DNA of 64,000 nucleotides from Delphinapterus leucas (GCF_002288925.2 NW_022098069.1:80644886-80708885); one strand, 5' to 3'; shown: positions 11,751 to 24,005, numbered from the stretch's first letter. Program-made: numbers and translations. The notes: a model not told the origin generated them from the letters alone.

Positions 11751-12640
11751 CTAAAGAAGTTCCTTTAGCATTTGTTGTATAGCTGGTTTGGTGCTGCTGA
11801 ATTCTCTTAGCTTTTGCTTGTCTGTAAAGGTTTTAATTTCTCCGTCAAATCTGAAATAGATCATTGCTGAGTAGAGTAATCTTGGTTGTAGGTTCTTCCC
11901 TTTCATCACTTTAAGTATGTCCTGCCACTCCCTTCTGGCTTGCAGAGTTTCTGCTGAAAGATCAGCTGTTAACCTTATGGGGATTTCCTTGTATGTTAAT
12001 TGTTGCTTTTCCCTTGCGGCTTTTAATATTTTTTCTTTTTATTTAATTTTTGATAGTTTGATTAATATGTGTCTTGGCGTGTTTCTCCTTGGATTTATCC
12101 TGTATGGGACTCTCTGCCCTTCTTGGACTTGATTGACTATTTCCTTTCCCATATTAGGGAAGTTTTCGACTATAATCTCTTCAAATATTTCCTCAGTCCC
12201 TTTTATTTTTCTCTTCTTCTTCTGGGACCCCTCTAATTCAAATGCTGGTGCGTTTAATGTTGTCCCAGAGGTCTCTGAGATTGTGCTTAATTCTTTTCAT
12301 TCTTTTTTCTTTATTCTGCTCTGGGGTAGTTATTTCCACTGCTTTATCTTCCAGGTCACTTATCCGTTCTTCTGCCTCAGTTATTTTGCTACTGATTCCT
12401 TCTAGAGAATTTTTAATTTCATTTATTGGGTTGTTCTGTCATTGTTTGTTTACACTTTAGTTCGTCTAGGGTCTTGTTAAACATTTCTTGTATTTTCTCC
12501 ATTCTATTTCCAAAATTTTGGATCATCTTCACTATTCTTACTCTGAATTCAGGTAGACTGCCTATTTCCTCTTCATTTGTTTAGTCTGGTGGGTTTTTAC
12601 CTTGCTCCTTCATCTGCTGTGTGTTTCTCTGTCTTCTCAT
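11751..12640 (-). pseudogene. L1 ORF1 (RNA-binding protein), disrupted
   Basis: Remnant of L1 ORF1p, the trimeric RNA-binding chaperone of the L1 ribonucleoprotein. The start is the ATG at 12638-12640 (MRRQRNTQQMKEQG), and the stop is the TAG at 11751-11753. The C-terminal half reads clearly as ORF1p on the minus strand: SAETLQARREWQD, MKGKNLQPRLLYSA and FRFDGEIKTF, the conserved RRM/CTD block. The N-terminal coiled-coil part is more damaged, with an early in-frame stop after about 19 codons. The length, ~890 bp, is not a multiple of three and shows a net frameshift. A gap of ~58 bp separates it from the ORF2 start, as usual for L1. Confidence 0.88.
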
Positions 12641-13967
12641 TTTGCTTATCTTACTGTGTTTGGGGTCTCCTTTTTGCAGGCTGCAGGTTCGTAGTTCCCA
12701 TTGTTTTTGGTGTCTGCCCCCAGTGGCTAAGGTTGGTTCAGTGTGTTGTGTAGGCTTCCTGGTAGAGGGGACTGGTGCTTGTGTTCTGGTGGATGAGGCT
12801 GGATCTTGCCTTTCTGGTGGGCAGTGGTGTGTTTGGGTGTGTCTGTTACCTTATTATGATTTTAGGCAGCCTCTCTGATAATGGGTGGGGTTGTGTTCCT
12901 GTCTTGTTAGCTGTTTGGCATAGGGTGTCCAGCACTGGAGATTGCTGGTCGTCGAGTGGAGCTGGGTCTTAGCATTGAGTTGGAGACCTCTGGGACAGCT
13001 TTTGCCATTTGATATAACATGGGGCTGGGAGGCCTCTGGTGGACCAATGTCCTGAATTCAGCTCTCCCACCTCAGAGGCTCAAGCCTGACAGCCGGCCAG
13101 AGGACCAGGACCCTGTCAGCCACATGGCTCAGAAGAAAAGGGGGAAAAAGAAAGAAGGAAAGAAAGAAAAAATAAATAAATAAAATAAAATATAGTTATT
13201 AAAAAATATAGCTATTAAAATAGAAAAAAATATTAAAAATAAAAAGTAGTAAAAAGAAAGAAAGAAGAGTGCAACCAAACTTAAAAACAAATCCACTAAT
13301 GATACCAAGCTCTAAAGAGTATACAAAAACAAAAAAAAAAGGACAGTCAGAACCATAGGACAACTGACAAAAGCAAAGCTATACAGACAAAATCACAGAA
13401 AGAAGCATACACATACATACCAACAAAAAAAGAAAAAAGGAAAAAGAAAAAGAATATATATATATATAAAAAAGGAAGAGAGCAACGAAATCAATAAACA
13501 AATCTACCAATGATAATAAGCTCTAAGTACTAAACTAAGATAAACATAAAACCAGAAACAAATTAGATGCAGAAAGCAAACCCCAAGTCTATAGTTGCTC
13601 CCAAAGTCCACTGCCTCAATTTTGGGATGATTCGTTGTCTATTCAGATATTCCACAGATGCAGGTACATCAAGTTGATTGTGGAGATTTAATCTGCTGCT
13701 CCTGAGGCTGCTGGGCGAAATTTCCCTTTCTCTTCTTTGTTCACACAGCTCCTCGGGTTCAGCTTTGGATTGGGCCCTGCATCTGCATGTAGGTCTCCTG
13801 AGGGCATCTGTTCCCTGCCTTTTGGGAAGTCTGAGGTCTTGTACCAGTGTTCAGTAGGTGTTCTGTAGGAGTTGTTCCACATGTAGATGTAGTTTTGATG
13901 TATTTGTGGGGAGGAAGGTGATTGCCACGTCTCACCCCTCCACCATCTTTAAGGCTTCTGGGCTGAA
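12641..13967 (-). promoter_or_regulatory. L1 5' UTR / internal promoter region, decayed
   Basis: This 1.3-kb segment upstream of ORF1 is the L1 5' UTR and would have carried the internal pol II promoter. It has a moderately GC-rich 5' part (13,680-13,960) and a very A-rich middle (about 13,135-13,470) with AAAT, GAAA and AT runs. The 64-codon frame at 13688-13882 is not a known protein. Functional promoter activity cannot be judged from sequence. Confidence 0.75.
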
Positions 13968-13979
13968 ATAGGGACTTTT

Positions 13980-15680
13980 AACATTTGGGAGTTAAGACTA
14001 ATGAGACTATGGATAATTTTTCACAAAATTTAAGAATTAAACTTCATAGATACAGAGTTAGTGCAAGTTCATTTGCACAAATCAATTTCTCTTCACAGGG
14101 GAGTTCTGTTTTAATAGCAACTCCTAGATACTCAGAATTTTAATACTGGCCTATGAATTTAAATAAAAAAATAATAATCATTAAATTATTAAAATTTAAT
14201 AATTTTAATATAGAATTTAAATACTGACATAGTAGTATCTTCTATGTTTTAATTTCTCATTTGTTTCATACATGTTTATTGCAGATGTGACATATTCAAA
14301 TGCCTAAAGGATCCAGGCAGTTGACTCACAACATTGAAATTGTTGTAAGAAAAACCATGGGAATCTCTGACTGTGAAAAACTAGACAAACGACAGAAGAT
14401 CTGTTGAGGGTGAGGAAGAAGTTGGTCTTTGCAGATAGTATTTGGGAACATGGCTAGGACTAGTGTTTTTCAGATTTTTTTTTTCTGAGAAGCCAGATTA
14501 TTGTGTAGAATTTCCCAAATATTAAATATTTATTCAAAATAAAATTTAAATACTGTGCTGACCCAACATAAAAATTCTACAGGTCAGATCTTGCCCAAGG
14601 ACGAGAAGTTTGCTATTTCAGGTTGGAAAAAGTCTACTAAAGAATAAAAAAAAAATGCTAGGCTTTGGGATATGAAGATAATTAGGATTTTTTTTTTTTT
14701 TTTTTGTCTTTCAAGACATTCATAGACTTAGTAAGGGAGATTAAGCCGGCCCCTAACGACTACACTTGCAGGACCAAGTCAAGAGTACAAATGTAGGCAC
14801 CCAGTGTGTCCTCTTCTCTTCCCCCCAGTCCTTGCACCTTCCCTCACTAAAAGAAGGATCTTAGCCCTCACATCCAAGCTCTATCCACAACCCCTTAGGC
14901 AATGACAGAAGTCTAGGTCCACCATTAGGGCCTAGCGATGAGCACAGTAGCAGTAAATCAGCTCTGTGTAGTGTTGGGGAAAAGGACTATGGGGGAACTA
15001 GAGATAATTCCAGGGTCTAAGTTCCATGGTGAAGGAGGGGGGAAACAACAAGTTCCAGGTAAGCATGTCTCCTTGGCCCCTACAGTTTACTCACTTTGGA
15101 AAGGGTGATGGCCAGTGGAAGGCAAAATGGGGGTCTCTAAAGCATGCTATAGAGAGCAGGTTCACAATGGCTGACTGTAAGGATTGTACTTAGGGAGAAC
15201 AACATGAAAACACATATTTTAGGCATTGGGTGATACTTATCCTTTGTTCTCAGCTATATGGCTAAAGAGGTTTATTCCCTGTGTAACGTACTCTGTGGCC
15301 ACTTAGTCTCTTAACAAAATAGTCTGTGTGTACTTGAACTTAGGAAAGCCTGTATAATCAGCTTTTCATATCTAAGTTAAATGAGTAACCTGCTGCATTG
15401 TAAAGAAGAATTATTTATTTTGCTCATAAAATATCCTGTTAAGAAAGAAGCTCATGAACGTCTTTTACAGAGGACACAATTACAAATACTTTCTCTATTG
15501 GGTTTCTTGCCTCTCTATGTTAAAGCAGTCAACTCAATAACATGCAGCACTTCAAAGTCATAAAATACCATATTCAGAGCCATAGTTTTTAAATGTTAAA
15601 TTTTTATTACCTCCTATATGTAAGTCGCAGGTATTATGTTTTTGTACTCTTTAGAAAAGAGGTTTTCAGTAAGATATTAA
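13980..15680. other. unique non-coding DNA
   Basis: No gene or confident repeat. A T run lies at about 14689-14705. The 14480-14640 stretch (AGGTCAGATCTTGCCCAAGG) faintly recalls a hAT-type MITE, too weak to call. The 60-codon frame at 15381-15563 lacks support. Confidence 0.5.
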
Positions 15681-15864
15681 GGAAAGAAAGAAAGAAAGAA
15701 AGAGAGAAAGAAAGAAAAGAAAGGGAGAGAGAGGAGGAAAGGGAGGGAGTGAAGAAGGAAAGAAAAGAGAAAGAGAGAGACAAAGACAGACAGAAAGGGA
15801 GGGAGGGAGGGAAGGAGGGAGAGAGGAAGAAAGGAAGGAAGGAAGAAAGGAAGGAAGAAAAAAA
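15681..15864 (+). repeat. 184-bp polypurine (GAAA/GGAA/GGGA) microsatellite
   Basis: Almost pure A/G on the plus strand, mixing GAAA, GGAGA, GGGA and GGAA units with only a few interruptions such as the GACAAAGACAGACAG block near 15779. Long homopurine tracts of this kind can form intramolecular triplex DNA and are usually length-variable. Apparent frames of 112 (plus) and 84 (minus) codons are translations of the repeat. Confidence 0.92.
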
Positions 15865-17628
15865 CAAACTAATATTCTTTAAAAACAAGAGGATGCTTTT
15901 AGGGTTGTTTGAAAACCTAGTTTGGACATAATTTCATAAGAGGACCACAGCTCTCCATTCCCAATGTTAATGGCTTGTTAGTCCACAAGAAAGACAGTAC
16001 AATAGCAAAGTGAGGTGCACTGGTTAAGCATCTCCAATACATTAGTAATAAAATCTGAGCAGCTGTTCTAAAACTTGGAGATTTTCAAGCACAGTCAGTA
16101 GCACAGGTCCACAAAAGAGCACTCTAATATCACACGGAATAATTTTAATAGTTTTTCTCACGCTCAATGCACTGAGCATCCTCATTTCAGGGCTAAATAG
16201 CAGCCATAAAGGCAGCAAAGTTGCGATAAAAATGGATAATGAAGTTTATTCGCCAGTATTTTTCTGTTCATTTTAGAGTTATATTGTTCATAAACACTGA
16301 AGCATTGGTATATTTGAAAGATTATTTTGATGAGTATACGAACACACAAAAAGCCTGAACTTAAAGTTTTAATTATTAATATATGTATGTTGTCCCACAT
16401 GGGTGTGCTAAGCAGAATTATGATCACAAGTACTTGTAGAAGCTGAAATACTTATACAGATAAATGTAGTGAATATAAATGATATTTAGAAACAATTTAA
16501 AGTTCAAATGTCAATGAAACAGTTCTTAAGGAATTTATGAGCATATGTTAGATACAAGAAATATACAGAAAACTTGGTTTTCCATGCTTGAAAAATTGAA
16601 CTTCTTGTTTATTTAGATTATTTCAGGAAGTCCACAGGGGAAAATCCCCCTGTAATAAAACCTTGAAATCAAAAATTAGATTATGTAGGTTAGACTATCC
16701 AGAGAGGACCAAAAATGATTTCTATCCTATAAGATATTCTATTTTCTAGCTATTCCGATTTTTTAAAAGCTGTAATATTGAGAACTCTCAACTGGAGCTA
16801 TGATAATAGAGTTTTTTGACCACAGAAGTAGCTGAGACTAAACACAGGAAGATATAAGTGACAAACAGAACAGTGTTCTTAACAAATATAAAACCAATTT
16901 TAAAATGGCATAGGTAAAATTCAAGTACAACCTTGCATAATGTTTTACGTTGACTGTTAATTTTTTTCTTCTAGGCCAATAATCATTTTCATTAATTAAT
17001 GAGATACCTTAAATTTCTATATCAGTTACTAATAGTATATGAATAATTATGGGATAGTCCCTCTAAAAGTATTGCTTGCTTTCATCTATGTTTCTTCATT
17101 TTTTCTGTCATTGAGAATAATTACAAACTCGTTAAATACAATTTTATAGTTTAAGGTGCGTAGCAAATTTTACTGTCAAATATTTGGAAATGAATAGCTT
17201 ATTTCTTTAAGTGCTTCCAGACACTGCTATACATTTTTCCTTGCAGAGTATGTTGATGTAGCACATTGTCATTTTGTTTACAAATAAACCACAAAAATAA
17301 AACCCTGAAAATGTGGAAATTGCATGTAGAGTAGAAGCTTCCATGATCACCTTCTAATTAAGCAGTTTGCTGGATTCCAACCTATTTCCTCTTTTCTGTC
17401 TGTAATATGTTTACTAATAAGTATGCCTTTGGAACACTGATGACTACAAGGTTACTTATGAAGAGTTCCTTTGCACTTGTAGTCACCATGAGTTGAGTGC
17501 CGACCAAGAGTCCACTGAGGTTATTCTCAACTCCCTCATGCCAGATAAAACCGTGAAAGGTACTAGGTCATTTAGTTAAGCATTACACCATTTGCTAATA
17601 TCTGTGTGCCAAAGAAATTCTGTGCACG
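15865..17628. other. unique AT-rich non-coding DNA
   Basis: No recognised repeat and no credible coding frame (the longest is an 81-codon minus-strand frame at 16182-16427 with no domain). Nothing further is visible. Confidence 0.55.
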
Positions 17629-17633
17629 TGTAT

Positions 17634-17671
<38 letters not shown>
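17629..17671 (+). repeat. (TG)n microsatellite
   Basis: Begins GTATGTGTATG and continues as about 15 uninterrupted TG units. It is a typical dinucleotide microsatellite and probably length-polymorphic. Confidence 0.95.
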
Positions 17672-17673
<2 letters not shown>

Positions 17674-19084
17674 ACATAAAAACTATGTCTAATGCTTTGG
17701 AAAAACTCAGTACAAAGAAATTAGTTTTAAAATGCTGTTAAATTAGCTTGTGGTTATTACAACTCTAAAATATTGGAGGAAATGATAAAATTTTTAAAAA
17801 TCTGTATTCATATTTAATTAGGACTTGATTTAAAAAATTTTTGGTTTTGTTTTATTTCTTCTATTTAATTTCTCACCTCACTTAATTAAAAAAAAAACAA
17901 AACCTTACAAACACTGAAATCACACTGAATTACAAATATGAGGAGAACACCAATCTACAGATACATTTTCAATAAAAAACCTTGGTTCTATTTAAAAATA
18001 TTTGCCAGACTGCATATTAAAATGATTTAAGCTAAATATCATTGCAAGAATATGCATGCACACTTTTTTAAAAATTCAAACTTTTTGTGACTATTTCAAT
18101 TCCAGTGGCTTCAGGATAAAATGACTTATTCTCTGTGCTCTTCTTTGGGGTCATTCTAATGCAGGCATATAAAATGCACTTTTTGAAAGATGAATAATAA
18201 GAATTTAATTTAATTTAATTTAATTTGCTCATAGTAACTTTCTAAAAGACAAGATAACTCCCAAATTAATGTATTAACTCACATATGCACAAGTAATGTT
18301 TCAGAAAAGCTTAACTGTGAAAAGATACCTCTACTGGGTTTAGTAGAATCATGCTCTTATGTTATCTTTCTGCAAACCAATGTTTATTTTGACTATATTT
18401 GTTCATCTATCTATTCAACTACTTTATTACTGTCAAGCAGATACCTTACCTAAAACAAATTAGCTCCTCAGTTCAGAGATTTCATTCATTTGCATTTACA
18501 AGGATTTGGGCAGGGACAAGATCCACTGTCCAGTTAGACACATAGAGTGAATAAGTTGGTGGATCCAACAAGGGATCAGGGGAACTTCTGAGTAAGATAA
18601 ATATATGAACAGGTTCTCTAACTTCCTTTCCAAAACCAGAATTAAATGATCAAAGAAAAGAAAAGAAAAAAAAAGAAAAACCTCTATGCCTGTATAAATG
18701 TGAAAATCAAAAAAGGCCGCCACTTCTTACACCAAGCCCCTAGGAATTTTGCCCTATTAAATCAGGTTTAAAAGACCATAAAGAGGAACCTCAAACTTTT
18801 TTTCAAAAGAAAGCAGGAAGTATGCAGAGAAAAGCCTAGCAGAGCCTGTACAAAATGTCTTTAATTGGAGAGAATTAAAGCCTCTGGGAAAATGGGGGAT
18901 ACTCTAAATAATTTTCCACTGAACATGAGACAGCATCTGTGGAAGCCATGAGACTATGCCACAGAGAATATAACTGATTGATGGCCCAGTTGCTGCTTTT
19001 CCAGATTCATCACCACTATCATATTATGGTCATCCTTTCCAAATACTTCTCCCCATCAATGACTGGGCAGAGAGGTGGTCCTAA
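17672..19084. other. unique AT-rich non-coding DNA
   Basis: No gene recognised. It contains a short (TTTAA)n run at about 18201-18227 and an A/G-rich run near 18655-18680. The 75-codon minus-strand frame at 18496-18723 has no domain. Confidence 0.5.
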
Positions 19085-19345
19085 TGCAGTTCTGTTCCTG
19101 TGAGACATGAGACTCCTCCAACTAGAGATTTTGGCTCAAGGACTCCCCTTCATCCTGGCTGAACCTGCTTTGGAACTCTGTTGCAGACTACCTGGCCCCC
19201 TTCCCTCTCTCTCTTCTTCACTGATGTAAAACCTACACGGTATCCGAAGGCTCTCTTTGCCTCCTTTGATTTCCTGATAGTTGTCCTTGATTGTCATTTC
19301 CAAATACACATCTGTTGCATGTGTAATCTCATCTTTGTTTCTGTT
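19085..19345 (+). repeat. 5' LTR-like segment of the ERVL relic
   Basis: Colinear with 22548-22860: both have a GTTCCTG/ATTCCTG start, TTTGGCTCAAGGACTCCC / TTTGGCTTGAGGACTCCC, a CTTCAC...ATGTMARACCT block, GGCTCTCT and a TCTCAGAAG/TCTTAGAAG end. The copies are heavily diverged, so the insertion is old. Outer limits are uncertain, and the LTR may start as far upstream as ~18960. Confidence 0.5.
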
Positions 19346-20254
19346 TCTCAGAAGATCCAAGGTTTGTCTACAAAACAGGCAACAGGATAGGGATTTGGGA
19401 CTGGCTCACTCACCACCAGGCAGGCAAGAAGATGCCATTCTGACTAGTATGTGGTCATTGAGAGTCCCTAGTAAAAAGTGATGGGCAAATTACTAGAGTT
19501 AACGTGTCCCAGGGTGACCTGAGAAAACCTGTTAATGTAAGGAAATGCTCCTTCAGGTGCAATTTTTGAAGCATTTTGAAAGATACGGGGTATCTGTGAC
19601 TACAAGGACAGTGGAATTGACTGGTTACTCTTATGCTGAATTGATGCCTGTTGAGGAACTTTAACAAAAGGTTATTAGCTAAATATGAGGCCTCTTATCT
19701 CCTGCGATGAAAGCAGACACAGCAGACAGAAAGACCCGAGGAACTGATAGAGCCATGGAGTTCCAGAGACATTTATATATGAAATTTAAATGTTCAGCCA
19801 AACCAGGTATGTCGTGCTAATATCAAGGCCATGGTTGGGAATTTCTGGGATCCTGAAACATGAAATGGGGAAATCAGTAGGGATGTTCTGTTCTGAATAA
19901 TCCCTCTGAGCCTTCAGATCTTTTAGAAGTAAAAAAGTAAGCTCTAGTAAAAGCTAGAGCACATCCAGTGTTGGTAGCTACTGCCGAGGCATCTCCCTAT
20001 TAACAGGTATTCCAAAGAAGGTTCCCCACCTCCTCTGATTGCCAAGACAATAGCTAGTGTTAAATCCCACCACAACACTGCACAGGACATGCTGGGCCTC
20101 ATACTGGAGGAAAGACATTATTCACCAAAAGAGCTACAAGAATTAGCTAGCATGCTCCCATAGGAACTTGGCAAATACCAATGGGACTGGAGTTTGAGAA
20201 TGCTGTATCAAGAGGGGGCAAATGTAAGACTGCATTAAGCAAGAACTCACTGAT

Positions 20255-20515
20255 TTGAGGTCACCTTTTTGGGGACATCTGTCAAGTACATCAGTGGATG
20301 GAGAAAACTTTATTAGAGTGGCCCTTAGAAATCTAGAGAAAAAGATGTCCCAAGTGAGTACAATTGAAAGAATAAAGAGGCTGAAGGAAGTGGGAATGCT
20401 GGAGGGAAAATGCTATGTAAGTCCAGATAAACCACTAGAGAATTATGTTCCACAGGAGGCCCAAATGCAAAATTCACCAGAACCACTACGAAGTTTAGTG
20501 GTGGAATTCCTGTGA
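20255..20515 (+). pseudogene. possible ERV internal (gag-region) remnant
   Basis: An 86-codon plus-strand open frame lies in the 5' half of the ERVL-like internal region, where gag would be. It is rich in Lys and Glu (for example IERIKRLKEVGMLEG) and has no zinc knuckle or other diagnostic motif. Position is the only reason to link it to gag. It may be chance. The opposite-strand frame of 112 codons at 20565-20903 has no support. Confidence 0.25.
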
Positions 20516-21376
20516 AGACCAAGATGACGGGAAGACAGGAATTCAGAGATGGAATTGTTAATATTCATAAGAATGACAAGGTCATCAAAGTAATAGAAGC
20601 CTGGGTAGTAAAAGTTTTAACACTAGAAACCAGCAGGCCACAATCATGATAAAGACAAGCAAACTTGCCCACAGGGAGTTGTGGAAATGGTTGATAGAGC
20701 ACAGATGAAGTCCCTAGGAGCAACAAGCATACAGCCAACAAGAATCTACTAAGCATGTATAACCAGAAAGAGGAAAGAATGTAGGAGCAGTAGACTAAGG
20801 GAAGCCATCTCAATAAAAAGCTATGGTTCCTCATTAAGTTCTCAAATCTTAGATCCAGAAACCATGAACTAGAGAGAAGTATGTGTCTCTGGGAGGCAGT
20901 CACCCATAGTAATGTGGCAAATATAAACTCTAACGACTAGTCCTTTCCTCAAAGTAATCTATGATCTTTTACTCAGGTGACTATACTCAAGAGAAAGCAT
21001 AACACTGAGACATTTCAGATTATTGTGCATAGGTTCTGAGTTGACATTGATACCTCGAGCTCCAAAACATCATACCAGGCCCACTGGTAAAGTGGGAGCT
21101 TATGGGGTAAAGTAACAAATGGAATCTTTGCTCATATTGGAACCATGGGTCCATGGATCCACCCAAAAGTTATTTCTCCAGTCACTGAATATATAGTTGA
21201 AATTGATATACTTGGCAATTTGCTTAAACCTCAGATTGGTTCCCTGATCTGTGGATTAAGAGCTATCTCTCTACGGAAAACCAAATAGAAACCACTGAAA
21301 CAGCCCTCCCTAGTCAAAATAATAAATCATATAAAATATGGCATGAACAAGGATAACGACAGAGATTAGTATCACC

Positions 21377-21762
21377 ATTTGTATTATTTGCTAGGGCTGC
21401 CATAACAAAACACCACAGACTGAGTGGCTTAAACAACAGAAATTTATTGTTCCACAGTTTGGGAAGCTAAAAGTCTAAGTTCAAGATGTCAGCTGGTTTG
21501 GTTTCTTTTGAGACCTCTCTCCTTGACCTGCAGATGGCTACCTTCTCACTATATTCTCACATGGTCTTTCCTTTGTGTACTTAATCTCTGTGTCTTAATC
21601 TTCTCTTCTTATAAAGATAACAGTCATATTAGATTAGGGCCCACCTTATAATCTAATTTTACCTTGTTATCTCTTTAAATCCATATCCAAATACAGTCAC
21701 ATTCTGAAGTACTGGGTGATAGGGATTGAACATATGAATTTTGGGGTGACATTTATATGGTG
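21377..21762 (-). mobile_element. MLT1/MaLR-like solo LTR inside the ERVL relic
   Basis: On plus it begins TGTATTATTTGCTAGGGCTG and reads CACCACAGACTGAGTGGCTT, AACAACAGAAATTTATTGTT and CATATGAATTTTGGGGTGAC. It is the reverse complement of the same LTR family seen in plus orientation at 37951-38752 (TGTTATGGGCTGAATTGTGT ... TTTCTGTTGTTTAAACCACC). The family looks like an ERVL-MaLR (MLT1-type) LTR. It lies within the ERVL-like internal sequence, so it inserted later or replaced part of it during deletion. Confidence 0.6.
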
Positions 21763-22547
21763 CTTTATCTTAAAAGGCATTGATGCGTGGGTTAGGAAAC
21801 CAGGGGGCAGAAGCAGAGGAGACCCTGCTAGCTATCATTCCCAATTACCCATTGAGGAATTTTGTGCTTCTGTGTTCCCACAACTGTGGACCTCCAAAGA
21901 TGGGAGGTCTTAGCCCCCAAAAAGAACACACTCTTACAACAGAATATTGCCAACATCTCTTTGAGCTCTTTGTGTCCAAGGACCAAAAATTAAAAGAGAA
22001 ATCACCATCATGACTGCCTTAGCACAATGATGGCAGGAGGAAACATGCAAGGAACCCAGGTTATCCACTCTAGTACTTCCTGTACCCATTATAACCGTAA
22101 ATGGACAAAGATAACAACCTTGGTTTTAAAAGGGCATCATTAACATGAGCCCAAACACATCAGAAATGAATGTTTGGGTCCCAGCACCAGGAAATCTACC
22201 AAGATCTACCAAAGTGATGAGGATGAGAAATTTTGGAAAGATAGTTTAGGAGAAATAGGATAAATACCAGTCGTGACCCAGAGATCAAATGCAGTGAAAG
22301 AGGCTATAGTTTGTTCCATTAGACTCGCTCTTCTATGTTTCTTTTCAAGAAGAGAGGTCATAGAAACTAGGGAGCTACTGCATAAATCTACATAGAGAAG
22401 TAGATCTGTGCAACAAAAGGCTTGGGTTGTAGTGCCTGTGAAAAGCCCCAGCAGCCACCTTTTGGGAGTTATAATCACTTTCTCACAGAGGCCTCACTTC
22501 CCCTGGCCTCATTCCAGTGAGTGGTGACTGAGCATGGCAATGGGAAC

Positions 22548-22860
22548 AATGCAGGCCCATTCCTGCAAGATGTGGAATTCTTCCAATAGGTGACTGTGAC
22601 TTTGGCTTGAGGACTCCCTTATTTTGGCCAAAATGTTCATAAAACTATGTTACAATCTGAGCTGCTTCTTCGCCAATTTTAATTACCTCACTCTCCTTCA
22701 CAAATGTCAGACCTGCATCACAGACTAAAGGCTCTCTCCAGCCTCAATTGCTTGTTCCTCTTTAATCTTTAAAAGCACTTCTCTCCAATACTTCTCTTGT
22801 AAGTCTAAACCTGTGTTTGTATCTGCTTTTATCTGAGCTCACACATCTTAGAAGCTGCCA
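22548..22860 (+). repeat. 3' LTR-like segment of the ERVL relic
   Basis: Second copy of the 19085-19345 segment. It is slightly longer and shares the GGCTTGAGGACTCCC, ATGTCAGACCT and AAGGCTCTCT blocks and the TCTTAGAAGCTGCC end. The poly(A)-signal region is unclear. Confidence 0.5.
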
Positions 22861-23838
22861 TTGGAACACCGAGCATTGTAAAATCAGCTGCTTTCTACTA
22901 AAATAAAATGCTCCTATTTTTATTTGAGATCCCACTAAATCTATAGATCAATTTAGGAAGAATTTTGTTTGGATATTTAAATCAACAAAACACAAAAACA
23001 CTTTTTTGAAACACTCAGGTCAAAGAAGAAGAGCATTATTTTGAAAATATTAATATGAACACCATGTTTCAAAATACATGGCATATAACATACTTTGTAA
23101 GCAGAGGAATATTAACAGCAAATTCTGTATTACTATATAAAAATGAAAAAACTGAGTATTAAAATCAATAACCTAGAAAACTAATTAATGAACTTAATGA
23201 TAGTGGGACAAAAGAAAGTAATAAAAAATGAGAGCAGCGTTAATAAAAATTAAGATATGAACTGTAGAATTCATTTTAAAAATCAAGATCTGTTTTCTTG
23301 AAATGGTCAGTAAAATACACAGATCTCTAGGTGGCATAATAAAGAAAACAACACTTTCCTGCTTGAGGCTCCACTCAAAGTTGGCTGCCTTCCTCATCAC
23401 CTTTTATAAGGGTTGGAGTAGTATTACTAGGTGTGGATGTGTTGTGCCTGCAGACACTGTGTAGAACCATATATTTAACTATAAATAAATTGTACGTGTA
23501 ATTCTACAGTAACAAATGATGAAAGGAGTATATTGTTTTATATAAAATATATATCAACAATTTATATTGTCTCAAGGAAAACTCAAAAATAACTAAAACA
23601 ATAAAAATAAAATTAGAGAAAGTTTTCAGAAATATTACTATAATTAAAAGTGACGATTACAGCCAATTTTAACAGCATAATACTTTAACATCTGAAGAAA
23701 CATTTGACTGCTGTTACAGAAGCACAACTTAGAAAAGATGAAAAGCTTTCCATATTATGTTCACAATTGCTAACAAACCTGTAAAAAATAACAATATGAA
23801 ATCTTAGCCTAAGCAAATTTATCAATATTGAGGCATAA
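22861..23838. other. unique AT-rich non-coding DNA
   Basis: No recognised element. The 68-codon minus-strand frame at 23194-23400 has no domain. Nothing more can be supported. Confidence 0.5.
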
Positions 23839-24005
23839 CTCTTTTTTTTAATTACTTTTTAAATTTTTATACAATTTTTATAAGTTACTTTCTATTTACA
23901 GTTATTACAAAATATTGGCTATATTCTCCGTGTTGTACAGTACATCCTTCAGCCTCTCTTACACCCAATAGTTTGTATCTTCCACTACCCTACCCCTATG
24001 TGAGG
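23839..24005 (-). mobile_element. L1 3'-UTR fragment
   Basis: Reads TTTTTAAATTTTTATACAAT, then TACAAAATATTGGCTATATT, TGTTGTACAGTACATCC and CACCCAATAGTTTGTAT. This is the complement of a common L1 3' UTR. It is short and 5'-truncated. Confidence 0.5.

Larger units (their letters stand above)
7513..13979 (-). mobile_element. near full-length cetartiodactyl LINE-1 with TSD
   Basis: About 6.4 kb of L1 in reverse orientation. Read on the minus strand from the right it has a ~1.3-kb 5' UTR, ORF1, ORF2 and a 3' UTR ending at a short A-rich tail seen as T/C on plus near 7521-7530. The 5' end reads GAAGCCTTAAAGATGGTGGA on the minus strand, resembling the start of young cetartiodactyl L1s. The 12-bp direct repeat ATAGGGACTTTT at 7513-7524 and 13968-13979 is the likely TSD. 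Both ORFs are broken by stops and frameshifts, so it is a dead copy. The tail is short for an intact retrotransposon. Confidence 0.9.
19085..22860 (+). mobile_element. decayed ERVL-like endogenous retrovirus
   Basis: Two same-orientation LTR-like segments (19085-19345 and 22548-22860) flank about 3.2 kb. Two internal stretches resemble remembered ERVL-group pol sequence. One at about 21140-21375 has CCAAAAGTTA, GAAATTGATATACTTGG and CTGTGGATTAAGAGCTAT in order, at the start of pol. The other, at about 22080-22230 (AAATGGACAAAGATAACAAC, then AGCCCAAACACATCAGAAATGAA), is near the 3' end of the internal region. Most of pol is deleted and no frame longer than ~110 codons survives, so it cannot encode any viral function. 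It is interrupted at 21377-21762 by another LTR. Group assignment is from memory. Confidence 0.6.

Noticed and set aside
15593..15931. 112-codon plus and 84-codon minus frames
   Set aside because: Translations of the GAAA/GGAA purine tract.
20565..20903. 112-codon minus-strand frame inside the ERVL relic
   Set aside because: Antisense to the element, with no domain; hydrophobic composition typical of antisense A-rich sequence.
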